From Nostoc paludosum FACHB-159 (GTDB lineage: Bacteria; Cyanobacteriota; Cyanobacteriia; Cyanobacteriales; Nostocaceae), in contig NZ_JACJTU010000028.1 in assembly GCF_014698835.1 (NCBI RefSeq), forward strand, positions 1 to 64,000: a stretch of 64,000 nt of DNA, written 5' to 3'. This document shows, one piece after another, positions 53,426 to 61,738 of this stretch. The position numbers and the translations under genes were made by a program. Below the pieces are notes generated by a model that was given only the letters and a program-made list of their open reading frames with translations, searched no databases and had not been told where the DNA came from. Numbering within the stretch: the first letter of the stretch is position 1; every line of letters starts with the position of its first letter.

Positions 53426-54766
53426 ATGTCTAAGTACGACTCCCATTTAAAATGTTCATTTTGCGGCAAGTCTCAAGAGCAGGTGCGTAAATTAATCGCG
53501 GGGCCGGGAGTCTACATCTGCGATGAATGCGTTGACTTGTGTAATGAAATACTAGACGAGGAGTTACTCGATACAAATGGTGCAGCAGCCCAACCTGCAC
53601 CAAGGGCGGAACCACCCCAAAAACGTCGTACCCGCTCTTCGAGTATTTCCTTTAATCAAATACCCAAGCCAAGAGAGATTAAAAAGTATCTAGACGAACA
53701 CGTTATTGGTCAAGACGAAGCTAAGAAAGTATTATCTGTCGCCGTTTACAATCACTACAAGCGGCTGGCGATCGTTCAGTCTAAAGCCAATGGCAAAGCT
53801 GGCGCTGATGATGCGGTAGAGTTGCAAAAGTCTAATATTTTACTAATCGGGCCTACTGGTTGCGGTAAAACTCTCTTAGCCCAAACCCTAGCGAAAATCC
53901 TTGATGTGCCCTTTGCCGTAGCTGATGCCACGACGCTCACGGAAGCAGGCTATGTGGGAGAAGATGTAGAAAATATCTTGTTGCGACTGTTGCAGGTGGC
54001 AGATTTGGATGTAGAGGAAGCTCAGCGGGGAATTATCTACATCGACGAAATTGACAAAATTGCCCGCAAGAGTGAGAATCCCTCGATTACTCGTGATGTT
54101 TCCGGCGAAGGTGTGCAACAAGCCTTGCTGAAAATGTTAGAGGGAACGATCGCCAACGTACCACCCCAAGGAGGACGCAAGCACCCGTACCAAGACTGCA
54201 TTCAAATTGATACCAGTAACATCTTATTTGTCTGTGGTGGGGCTTTCGTCGGCTTAGAAAAGGTTGTAGATCAGAGAGTTGGCAAAAAAGCAATCGGTTT
54301 TGTGCAGCCGGGAGAAGGGCAGTCAAAGGAAAAACGAGCAGCAGACACTCTCCGCCATCTAGAACCAGATGATTTAGTGAAATTTGGCATGATTCCAGAA
54401 TTTATCGGGCGCGTGCCAATGGTAGCAGTAGTAGATCCCCTAGATGAAGAAGCGCTGATGGCGATTCTTACCCAACCTCGTAGCGCCCTAGTGAAGCAGT
54501 ACCAAAAACTGCTGAAGATGGATAATGTCCAGTTAGACTTTAAAGCAGATGCTCTAAAAGCGATCGCTCAAGAAGCCTACCGTCGGAAAACTGGTGCTAG
54601 AGCTTTGCGGGGCATTGTGGAAGAATTGATGCTGGATGTCATGTATGAGTTACCATCTCGTAAAGATGTGACGCGCTGTACAGTAACACGCGAGATGGTC
54701 GAGAAGCGATCGACTGCCGAGCTAATCGTACATCCATCTTCACTACCGAAGCCAGAATCGGCTTAA
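53426..54766 (+). CDS. clpX: ATP-dependent Clp protease ATP-binding subunit ClpX
   Basis: The 446-aa AAA+ unfoldase feeds substrates to ClpP. The zinc-binding domain has C10, C13, C32, C35 (CSFCGK..CDEC). Walker A GPTGCGKT is at 143-150, Walker B IIYIDEIDKIA near 212; the IGF loop for ClpP docking is AIGFVQPG, and the sensor 2 region is TGARALRGI. All parts are present and normal in length. It follows clpP directly. Confidence 0.97.
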   Translation: MSKYDSHLKCSFCGKSQEQVRKLIAGPGVYICDECVDLCNEILDEELLDTNGAAAQPAPRAEPPQKRRTRSSSISFNQIPKPREIKKYLDEHVIGQDEAKKVLSVAVYNHYKRLAIVQSKANGKAGADDAVELQKSNILLIGPTGCGKTLLAQTLAKILDVPFAVADATTLTEAGYVGEDVENILLRLLQVADLDVEEAQRGIIYIDEIDKIARKSENPSITRDVSGEGVQQALLKMLEGTIANVPPQGGRKHPYQDCIQIDTSNILFVCGGAFVGLEKVVDQRVGKKAIGFVQPGEGQSKEKRAADTLRHLEPDDLVKFGMIPEFIGRVPMVAVVDPLDEEALMAILTQPRSALVKQYQKLLKMDNVQLDFKADALKAIAQEAYRRKTGARALRGIVEELMLDVMYELPSRKDVTRCTVTREMVEKRSTAELIVHPSSLPKPESA

Positions 54767-54770
54767 GAGT

Positions 54771-54834
54771 CATTAGTCATTGGTCATTAGTCATTAGTCA
54801 TTAGTCGTTGGTCATTGGTCATTAGTCAAAAACT
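54771..54834. repeat. TAGTCAT/TGGTCAT heptamer array
   Basis: About eight GTCATTA/GTCATTG units directly follow the clpX stop. Confidence 0.85.
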
Positions 54835-54880
54835 AAGGAGTAATAATAATGCACCCAGACGAGTGACTAATAACAAACCG

Positions 54881-54913
54881 CAAATTCCCATCGCCAAGGA
54901 CGATGGGAATTTG
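54881..54913. terminator. Perfect 13-bp hairpin
   Basis: CAAATTCCCATCG and CGATGGGAATTTG are fully complementary around a CCAAGGA loop. It lies 43 bp before the alpha/beta hydrolase ATG. A T-run is missing on the plus strand, so it may be the clpX terminator, a leader structure or a short repeat. Function is inferred. Confidence 0.5.
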
Positions 54914-54955
54914 TAAGAGAGGACGAATGACATAAAGACGGAGGACAAAGCACAA

Positions 54956-55876
54956 ATGCCTTACATTAATGTTCGTGGCGTTGAGCACTACTACGAATGG
55001 ATGAAAAAACCATCTGGTTCTTTGGCAAAACCAGTGATGGTTTTCATCCACGGTTGGGCTGGTTCAGCTAGATATTGGCGAAGTACTGCTAATGCTTTAT
55101 CCGAGCAATTTGATTGTTTACTCTACGATTTGCGCGGATTTGGGCGTTCTCGTGGTAAGCCAACCATAGTCCAAGCAAGTGAATCTGTTGCTGAGTCTGA
55201 GTCACTTCAGGAACAATCAGAGGCAATAAAAGACTTAACGTATGAATTAGAAGAATACGCTGATGATTTGGCAGCTTTGTTAGATGGGTTGCATATTCAG
55301 CGTGCCTATATTAATGCCCATTCAATGGGTGCTTCTGTTGCTACTTTATTTTTTAACCGCTACCCTCAACGAGTGGAACGAGGAATTTTAACTTGTAGCG
55401 GTGTTTTTGAGTACGACGAAAAAGCATTTACAGCCTTTCATAAATTCGGCGATTATGTAGTTAAATTCCGCCCCAAATGGTTAAGTAAAATACCATTTGT
55501 TGACCGGATGTTTATGGCTAGATTTCTGCATAGTCCCATACCAAATTCTGAACGGCAGGCTTTTTTGCAAGATTTTCTGCAAGCAGATTATGATGCAGCA
55601 TTAGGTACAATTTTTACTTCAGTATCTAAGGCACAATCTGAATTGATGCCGCAAGAGTTTGCGAAGCTGACAGTGCCAACTTTGCTGGTAGCGGGTGAGT
55701 ATGACAAGATTATTCCAGCCCAAATGGGGCGTCAAGCAGCAGCATTGAGTGACAAAGTTGAATTTGTCATGATTCCTAATACAGCACATTTTCCGATGTT
55801 GGAAGATGCATCAACTTATTTGCGGCGAGTACAAGAGTTTTTGCAAATTAAGACACCAGAAGCACAAGTGGGATAA
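54956..55876 (+). CDS. Alpha/beta hydrolase fold protein
   Basis: 306 aa. The oxyanion motif is VFIHGWAGSARYW, the nucleophile Ser is in NAHSMGAS (about 123) and the candidate Asp and His are in LLVAGEYDKIIP and PNTAHFPMLED. A 30-residue insert (VQASESVAESESLQEQSEAI) between strands is acidic and may be a lid. The substrate is not predictable; esterase- or peroxidase-like members are both possible. Confidence 0.88.
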   Translation: MPYINVRGVEHYYEWMKKPSGSLAKPVMVFIHGWAGSARYWRSTANALSEQFDCLLYDLRGFGRSRGKPTIVQASESVAESESLQEQSEAIKDLTYELEEYADDLAALLDGLHIQRAYINAHSMGASVATLFFNRYPQRVERGILTCSGVFEYDEKAFTAFHKFGDYVVKFRPKWLSKIPFVDRMFMARFLHSPIPNSERQAFLQDFLQADYDAALGTIFTSVSKAQSELMPQEFAKLTVPTLLVAGEYDKIIPAQMGRQAAALSDKVEFVMIPNTAHFPMLEDASTYLRRVQEFLQIKTPEAQVG

Positions 55877-55891
55877 CTAAAACGGTTTTTT

Positions 55892-55954
55892 ATACCAATT
55901 CTCATTAAAGGAACCGCCAAGGACGCCAAAAGCGCCAAGCAAGAGAATTGGTAT
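55892..55954. repeat. ATACCAATTCTC/GAGAATTGGTAT inverted repeat
   Basis: Perfect 12-bp arms (55892-55903 and 55943-55954) enclose a 39-bp core with CGCCAAGGACGCCAAAAGCG. It sits between two convergent genes and may work as a two-way terminator or be a small repeat element. Confidence 0.7.
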
Positions 55955-57153
55955 TAGACAGTTAAGCGTACTTGGATTATGCCTTGACGCATTTGATATT
56001 GGCGGTTTAACCAAGACTTTTGAATTATTTTACCGAGTAAGGGAGCAAGTTGAATCAAGAGCGATCGCAGCAGGGGATTTTTTCGCAGTAGTTCGCCTTG
56101 TTTAGCTTCCTTTAATTGGAGTTGCTGAGAGCGGATAATTTCTGGCTCGCGTTCGGCTTGAATTTGCCGCAATGCCATATCAATCTCTTCGTGCCGAGCT
56201 TTTTTATGGAACAGTGGTACAAGATGATTAGCGGCAACAATTACATCACGCAATGCTAGATTAATTCCTTGGGCACGCACGGGAGACATTGGATGTGCAG
56301 CGTCGCCCAAAAGCAGTACTCCTGGTGCGTACCATTGTGGACAATAACCAACCACAACAGAAAGCCGAATGGGGGATTCTATGCTATCTGCGCGATTGCG
56401 GAAATGTTCTGCTAGCCATGAGGGTGATAATGATGCAAAAATTTCTGCCCAGTTGGCTTGCTTGGTGTCAGTGTTTTCGTTCGCCGACATTACCCAAGCT
56501 AGATGCAGTTTTCCTGATTCTGCTCCATGAAAAATGCTAAATGCGCGATCGCTATTTAAAATAGTACGAAACACATTATCAGTGGCAAATTTTGGGCTGG
56601 CGGCAAGCTTAAACCAGAGAATGTCAACATTTTTGGGTTGGCGTACCAATTCCAATCCTATACGTTGTCGCACAAGAGAACTTCGACCATCTGCCCCAAT
56701 TACTAAGTCAGCGGCAAATTCTCTGCCATCGCTAAGTACTACACCTGCAACGCGTTGGTTATTCCAGCGTAAATCTTTGACAGGAACCCCTTGGATAAAT
56801 TCAAACCCATCATTGGTTTGAGCTTGTGAAATCAGTGCTTTGAGCAGGGGTGGTTGTGGAAGCAGCGTACAAGGCCGATCTGCCCCCATTGGTTCATCAA
56901 CTCGAAAAAATTGCTTCTCTCCGAAAATAAATTCCCACGCGTCAAGTTGCCGATGGGGGATATCCTCTAATAATGCCGATAGACCCATTTGCTCTAATGC
57001 ATCTAAGCCACTGGGCATTAATGCTTCGCCGCGAAATACGCGGTGAAAGTCTCTTGCTGCTTCAATTAATGTTACAGCAATACCACGTTTTGCCAGAAGC
57101 AAGGCGAGTGTTGCACCTGTTGGGCCTGCGCCCACAATCACAATCTGCGTCAC
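55954..57153 (-). CDS. FAD-dependent monooxygenase (PHBH fold)
   Basis: The 399-aa protein belongs to the UbiH/PHBH flavin hydroxylases. The FAD motif is VIVGAGPTGATLALLLAKRG (4-23), the second DG motif is DLVIGADGRSSLVR (about 149-162), and the GD motif is LLLGDAAHPMSPVRAQGINLALRD (about 277-300). There is no signal peptide; the C-terminus is basic with leucines. Substrate is unknown. The divergent GntR gene lies 42 bp upstream on the same strand, so both share transcription. Confidence 0.9.
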   Translation of the reverse strand: MTQIVIVGAGPTGATLALLLAKRGIAVTLIEAARDFHRVFRGEALMPSGLDALEQMGLSALLEDIPHRQLDAWEFIFGEKQFFRVDEPMGADRPCTLLPQPPLLKALISQAQTNDGFEFIQGVPVKDLRWNNQRVAGVVLSDGREFAADLVIGADGRSSLVRQRIGLELVRQPKNVDILWFKLAASPKFATDNVFRTILNSDRAFSIFHGAESGKLHLAWVMSANENTDTKQANWAEIFASLSPSWLAEHFRNRADSIESPIRLSVVVGYCPQWYAPGVLLLGDAAHPMSPVRAQGINLALRDVIVAANHLVPLFHKKARHEEIDMALRQIQAEREPEIIRSQQLQLKEAKQGELLRKNPLLRSLLIQLAPLLGKIIQKSWLNRQYQMRQGIIQVRLTV

Positions 57154-57195
57154 TGCATTCCTCCTCTCAAAGATATTGGTCGAATTATCTTGAGA

Positions 57196-58179
57196 TTAAC
57201 TCAAACCCAGTTCTCGTTTTAGCAAGTTAATCGAGTTAGCGCCGATATAATTCTCAACTTTAATCAACTTTGGCGGGCGAATAATATCTTCGTCAGCTGC
57301 TTGCACTGCTGCTTGCACGGCGGGAAAACTGGCTAAATCGCTGATAATTACCTCAGCCCGCTTGACCATTGCTTGAAGCTTATAAGCATCTTTTGGTTGA
57401 GAAGTCATGATTAGTAGTTCATCTCCCCGCAAACCGTGGAGGATGACTTCGGCGGCGCGGGCAATTCCAGAACTGAGGCTGACTATGCCTACACAGTTTT
57501 CTTTTGGTAGAGTTTTCAAGAAGTTGAGTTCTTTGGTGTAGTCGTAGATATCCAGAGGAATTACTCGTACAGCTTTGGGAGCTGCGATCGCTTCCACATC
57601 ATTGATAAAATAACGGCTTGTGACTACTGTTGCAGAAGTAGTTTTATCTAGCACGGCAGCTAACTCTTCCATTGCTACCAACTGTACTGGTATTTTCAGC
57701 GATCGCTCTAATTCATATACCATCAACTCCCCAGCACCCATATCATGAGATGGAACTGCAACTAATACCCGCGCACTACAACGCAAACGCCAGTCAATTT
57801 CTGCTAAAAATAACTCTCTAGCTTGACTGAGGGAACATCCTTGAGAGAGTAGTTCATCTAGTGCTTGCTGGACAATTTTATAAGCATCGGGATGTTGTTT
57901 GAGAATTGGTGATTGTAGCCTGCTACCGCCCTCATGACCTTGGGCACGCACATAAATTCCGGAACCAGCCAGACTTTCTACAAATCCGTCTTCTTCTAGT
58001 TGACGGTAAACTTTGCTGATGGTGTTACGGTGTAACCCAGTTTGCATTGCTAACGCCCGTGTACTTGGCAATTTGTAACCAGGTGGATATTGCCGGGAAG
58101 CGATGGCAAACCGGATTTGATTAAACAACTGCGTTGATGCGGGAATTTCGCTGTCTGGCTGAATGCGGAATTGAATCAT
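57196..58179 (-). CDS. GntR family transcriptional regulator
   Basis: From the ATG at 58179 (AGGAGG site 7-12 bases upstream) the protein has 327 aa. The N-terminal winged helix is about 5-75 (QLFNQIRFAIASRQYPPGYK, LPSTRALAMQTGLHRNTISK, YRQLEEDGFVES). The C-terminal 240 residues are a ligand-binding/repressor domain without aminotransferase motifs, the type found in many cyanobacteria. Upstream in-frame codons to 58212 are not preferred. It precedes the FAD monooxygenase gene and is divergent from the dienelactone hydrolase gene, so it may control both. Confidence 0.9.
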   Translation of the reverse strand: MIQFRIQPDSEIPASTQLFNQIRFAIASRQYPPGYKLPSTRALAMQTGLHRNTISKVYRQLEEDGFVESLAGSGIYVRAQGHEGGSRLQSPILKQHPDAYKIVQQALDELLSQGCSLSQARELFLAEIDWRLRCSARVLVAVPSHDMGAGELMVYELERSLKIPVQLVAMEELAAVLDKTTSATVVTSRYFINDVEAIAAPKAVRVIPLDIYDYTKELNFLKTLPKENCVGIVSLSSGIARAAEVILHGLRGDELLIMTSQPKDAYKLQAMVKRAEVIISDLASFPAVQAAVQAADEDIIRPPKLIKVENYIGANSINLLKRELGLS

Positions 58180-58265
58180 CACCAAACCTCCTAAATACTG
58201 AGTGGTGAACATTGAGCGCTAGCACTTGCAAGTCAGCACTCCTTTGGCGATCGGCTGAGTTAAAT

Positions 58266-58279
58266 ATCAAATATTTGAT
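58266..58279. promoter_or_regulatory. ATCAAATATTTGAT palindrome in the GntR/hydrolase divergent region
   Basis: A perfect 14-bp palindrome lies 86 bp from the GntR start and 142 bp from the hydrolase start. It is a candidate operator for the regulator, since GntR proteins bind AT-rich dyads. Not tested. Confidence 0.4.
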
Positions 58280-58421
58280 TTACATAGGAAATTTTTCTAG
58301 TACAAATTTTGAATGCGCTCACTATGGTAATTGATAATTTAATTGGAAATAACCTAGACATACTGGGATAGTTATATCAAAGAAATACACCGCCGATCGC
58401 ATAATACTGGTAAAAATTATT

Positions 58422-59174
58422 ATGACAGAGCAAGTAATAAGTACCACAACGGTTAAACTTTTGCAAGATAATATTCAAGTGTCTGCTTATCTGGCACAAC
58501 CAGAAGAATCTGGCTCTTATCCAGGAATCGTGGTGTTGCAGGAGATTTTCGGTGTCAACGTCCACATTCGGGAAGTTACAGAACGAATTGCCAAACTTGG
58601 GTATGTAGCGATCGCACCTGCTCTTTTTGAACGTATTGCCCCTGGCTTTGAAACTGGTTATACCTCAGAAGATATTCAAATTGGCAAAAAATATGCTTGG
58701 GAGCAGACTCAAGCATCAGAATTATTAAGCGATATTCAACTAGCAATTGATTACCTTAAAAGCCTCCCCAAGGTTAAAAAAGATGGCTTTGGCTGTATTG
58801 GTTTCTGCTTCGGCGGTCATGTTGCGTATCTGGCAGCTACCTTACCAGATATTAAAGCTACGGCTTCCTTTTACGGGGCTGGAATTACCACGCGCACGCC
58901 TGGAGGTGGCGCTCCTACACTCACGCGCACCAGAGAAATCGCAGGTACTATCTATGCCTTGTTTGGTAAGGAAGATGCTAGCATCCCAGCCGAACAAGTA
59001 GATGAAATTGAAGCAGAGTTAGAAAAATATAAAATTCCTCATCGTGTGTTCCGCTACGATGGAGCTGACCACGGATTTTTCTGTGACCATCGTGGCAGTT
59101 ATAATCCTAAAGCTGCTGCCGATGCTTGGGAGGAGGTGCAAGAACTCTTTAGTCAACTAGTCATTAGTCGTTAA
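58422..59174 (+). CDS. Dienelactone hydrolase family protein
   Basis: 250 aa. The catalytic Cys is in GCIGFCFGGH (about 128), the conserved Glu in VLQEIFGVN, and the Asp and His in FGKEDASIP and DGADHGFFC. Members hydrolyse dienelactones; cyanobacterial copies may act on other esters. It is divergent from the GntR gene over a 240-bp gap. Confidence 0.9.
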   Translation: MTEQVISTTTVKLLQDNIQVSAYLAQPEESGSYPGIVVLQEIFGVNVHIREVTERIAKLGYVAIAPALFERIAPGFETGYTSEDIQIGKKYAWEQTQASELLSDIQLAIDYLKSLPKVKKDGFGCIGFCFGGHVAYLAATLPDIKATASFYGAGITTRTPGGGAPTLTRTREIAGTIYALFGKEDASIPAEQVDEIEAELEKYKIPHRVFRYDGADHGFFCDHRGSYNPKAAADAWEEVQELFSQLVISR

Positions 59175-59194
59175 TAGAGATGCGATTATACTCT

Positions 59195-59236
59195 TACGAG
59201 AAGCCGCTCTTCGAGCGTCTACGCGTCTGTACAATA
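59195..59236. repeat. Short dispersed repeat ACGAGAAGCCGCTCTTCGAG
   Basis: A GAAGCCGCTCTTCGAGCGTC palindrome-like unit with an ACGCGTC tail lies after the hydrolase stop. Similar units occur near 17440. It is a class of repeat common in Nostocales. Confidence 0.55.
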
Positions 59237-59321
59237 GTCATTAGTAAAAGACAAATGACAACTGGCAAAAAGCATAAACTCCAGTGGCATCAGCTTACAT
59301 AAAAATTAATCTTCAAAAGTC

Positions 59322-60224
59322 ATGAATTCCGAATCGAAACTTTCTCAAACAGCCAATTCGTCGTTTACAATGGACGATTTTGCCAAAGCACTAGAAAAGC
59401 ACGACTACCAGTTTCAAAAGGGACAGGTTGTACATGGCAAAGTGTTCCAATTTGACCATGATGGAGCTTATGTCGATATTGGTGGCAAATCGTCAGCTTT
59501 TCTGCCGCGCGATGAGGCTTCTTTGAGAGCAGTGACGGATTTATCGGAGGTGCTGCCATTGCAAGAGGAACTTGAATTTTTGATTATCCGAGATCAGGAT
59601 GCAGAAGGTCAAGTTACTCTTTCTAGAAAGCAGTTGGAAATTCAGCACATCTGGGAACGATTGGCGCAAATGCAGGAAAATGCCCAGACAGTGCAAGTGA
59701 AGGTTATGGGTGTGAATAAAGGTGGTGTCACAGTCGAGGTTCTATCTTTGCGGGGATTTATTCCGCGATCGCACTTGGCTGAGCGCGATAATCTAGAATC
59801 ACTCAAAGGTCAAACTTTGACTGTAGGCTTTTTAGAAATTAATAAAAATACCAATAAACTTATACTTTCCCAACGTTTAGCAACTCGTTCTAGCAACTTT
59901 AGTTTGTTAGAACTCGGTCAATTGGTGGAAGGCAAAGTTACTGGTATTAAACCTTTTGGTGTATTTGTTGATTTAGATGGAATGAGCGCTCTACTACATA
60001 TCAAGCAGGTAAGCCAAAAATTCATTGAATCTTTAGAAAAGGTATTTCAAATTGGTCAATCAATTAAAGCTGTAATTATTGATTTGGATGAAGGTAAAGG
60101 GCGAGTTGCTATTTCTACTAGAGTTTTGGAAAATTTTCCTGGCGAAGTGCTAGAGAATTTCGATGAGGTGATGGCTTCAGCCGAGGCGCGTGCCAATAGA
60201 GCTAGCAACAAAGTATCGGAATAG
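59322..60224 (+). CDS. S1 RNA-binding domain protein (second ribosomal protein S1 type, Rps1b-like)
   Basis: The 300-aa protein has three S1 domains: about 32-100 (GQVVHGKVFQFDHDGAYVDI), about 118-185 (QVKVMGVNKGGVTVEV, LRGFIPRSHL) and about 200-270 (GQLVEGKVTGIKPFGVFVDL). It lacks the longer C-terminus of canonical S1. Cyanobacteria carry two S1-like proteins, one of them the short Rps1b type that binds mRNA leaders. I place it in that group by length and domain number. Confidence 0.85.
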   Translation: MNSESKLSQTANSSFTMDDFAKALEKHDYQFQKGQVVHGKVFQFDHDGAYVDIGGKSSAFLPRDEASLRAVTDLSEVLPLQEELEFLIIRDQDAEGQVTLSRKQLEIQHIWERLAQMQENAQTVQVKVMGVNKGGVTVEVLSLRGFIPRSHLAERDNLESLKGQTLTVGFLEINKNTNKLILSQRLATRSSNFSLLELGQLVEGKVTGIKPFGVFVDLDGMSALLHIKQVSQKFIESLEKVFQIGQSIKAVIIDLDEGKGRVAISTRVLENFPGEVLENFDEVMASAEARANRASNKVSE

Positions 60225-60238
60225 TTTTAACATTTAAT

Positions 60239-60269
60239 CACCGCCAAACGCAGTAACAGTCTGGCGGTG
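60239..60269 (+). terminator. Hairpin after the S1 protein gene
   Basis: CACCGCCA pairs with TGGCGGTG across a 15-nt loop, 15 bp past the stop. It lacks a T-run, so intrinsic termination is not certain. Confidence 0.45.
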
Positions 60270-60327
60270 GGCTGCTTGCATAGAATATATAAATAGTGCG
60301 ATCGCATAAATTAATGAGTAAATAAGA

Positions 60328-60349
60328 CCAGAAATTCTGAAATTTCTGG
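60328..60349. terminator. Second hairpin with a 4-nt loop
   Basis: CCAGAAATT and AATTTCTGG are perfectly complementary around CTGA. It may be a terminator or a processing site. Confidence 0.45.
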
Positions 60350-60601
60350 CTGCCATGAAATTAAGAACTATATAAGATAAATAAAGTGTGACACCAATTT
60401 GAAAAAAGAATGCGACAGATACACATACTCAAATCCTTGTGATATCTAGCTTTCTTAATTTTGAATTTTGAATTGGTATCAGCTATTGGGTTAGTTGGCG
60501 TGAGGATATCTTAAGCATGGTTACAAAGTATAAAAATATGCAAATATTTCCTGTTTAAATATGAACTATAAACGCTGTAACTATTGAATTTAGGTATTTA
60601 T

Positions 60602-61477
60602 ATGTTTCTAGTAACTGGAGCAACCGGAGGAATTGGTCGCAGAGTTGTGCGGCTCCTACGTCAACGAGACCAGTCCGTGAGAGCATTTGCCCGTCTTACC
60701 TCGCGTTATAGCGAGTTAGAACATCGCGGTGCAGAAATCTTTATCGGTGATTTGCAGCAAGAAAAAGATATTCAAAAAGCTAGTCAAGGTGTGAAGTATA
60801 TTATCAGTGCCCACGGTTCTGATAGCGATGCTTTATCCTTAGACTACCGTGCCAATATTGAATTGATTGACCAAGCAAAGGCTAATGGGGTGCAGCACTT
60901 TGTCTTTATTTCCGTATTAGGAGCCGATCGCGGTTATGAAGACGCTCCTGTTTTCAAAGCTAAACGAGCAGTAGAGCGATATTTAGAAGCTAGTGGCTTA
61001 AATTACACAATTTTACGCCCAGCTGGATTAGCATCTAACTTGCTACCACTAGTAGAACGATTCCGAGAAACAGGATTGTATTTGTTGATTGGCGATCGCA
61101 AAAATCGTACTTCAATTGTCAGTACTGATGATTTGGCAAGGATAGTAGTGGATTCTGTAGCAGTTGAAGGCGCTCGCAACCGGATTTTACCAGTGGGAGG
61201 GCCAGAGATTTTATTAAGAGAAGATATTCCCCGGATTTTTGGTCGGATCTTCGCCAAAGAACCAGTAATAATAAATTCACCGCTGTTTTTCATTGATGGT
61301 TTACAAGGTGCATTGGGCTTATTTAATCCCCAAACCCAAAAAGCTTTGGGAACCTTTCGCACATTGCTAGCAAATGAATTTTTCTGCACAAAAGATGAAA
61401 TTGCCAATTTAGAAACGATTTTTAACTTCCAATTGGAAACATTAGAAAGTTTTTTGCGGCGCTATCTGGCAGTTTGA
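60602..61477 (+). CDS. NAD(P)-binding (NmrA-like/SDR) protein
   Basis: The protein is about 291 aa from the ATG at 60602; a TTG at 60584 is in frame but weak. The nucleotide-binding motif GATGGIGRRVVRLL (near residue 5) is followed by the atypical SDR pattern GDLQQEKDI, FVFISVLGAD, YLEASGLNYTILRPAGL and STDDLARIVVDS. No Tyr-xxx-Lys catalytic pair is clear, as in NmrA-like proteins, which often act as redox sensors or chlorophyll/quinone assembly factors. Precise role unknown. Confidence 0.85.
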   Translation: MFLVTGATGGIGRRVVRLLRQRDQSVRAFARLTSRYSELEHRGAEIFIGDLQQEKDIQKASQGVKYIISAHGSDSDALSLDYRANIELIDQAKANGVQHFVFISVLGADRGYEDAPVFKAKRAVERYLEASGLNYTILRPAGLASNLLPLVERFRETGLYLLIGDRKNRTSIVSTDDLARIVVDSVAVEGARNRILPVGGPEILLREDIPRIFGRIFAKEPVIINSPLFFIDGLQGALGLFNPQTQKALGTFRTLLANEFFCTKDEIANLETIFNFQLETLESFLRRYLAV

Positions 61478-61481
61478 ATTA

Positions 61482-61690
61482 GGGCATGGGGCATGGGGCA
61501 TAGGGCATGGGGAGGTGTGGGAGGTGTGGGAGGTGTGGGAGGGGTGGGAGGAAAGGGAAGCATAAATTCTCTTTTTCCCCATCTCCCCACACTCCCCACA
61601 CTCCCCACACTCCCCCATCTCCCCCATCTCCCCACACTCCCCACACTCCCCCATCTCCCCCATCTCCCCAATTCACCTTGTCCCCCCATC
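61482..61690. repeat. Dispersed G-rich/C-rich inverted repeat block, second copy
   Basis: The block has GGGCATGGGGCATGGGG, GTGTGGGAGG and the core GCATAAATTCTCTTT, then CCCCACACTC and CCCCATCTCC units. It is the same element as 1772-1962, expanded in the right half. Confidence 0.85.
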
Positions 61691-61738
61691 CTCTTCCAAT
61701 GCCCAATCTAAAATCCAAAATCTAAAATCCAAAATTCT

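Larger units (their letters stand above)
60225..60601. other. Gene-free gap with two hairpins
   Basis: No gene is visible. Two hairpins follow the S1 gene: CACCGCCA/TGGCGGTG (60239-60269) and CCAGAAATT-CTGA-AATTTCTGG (60328-60349). Either may end its transcript. Confidence 0.5.

Noticed and set aside
61442..61725. Several overlapping frames on both strands rich in Gly/Trp or Pro/His/Thr
   Set aside because: All are read from the G-rich/C-rich inverted repeat block.
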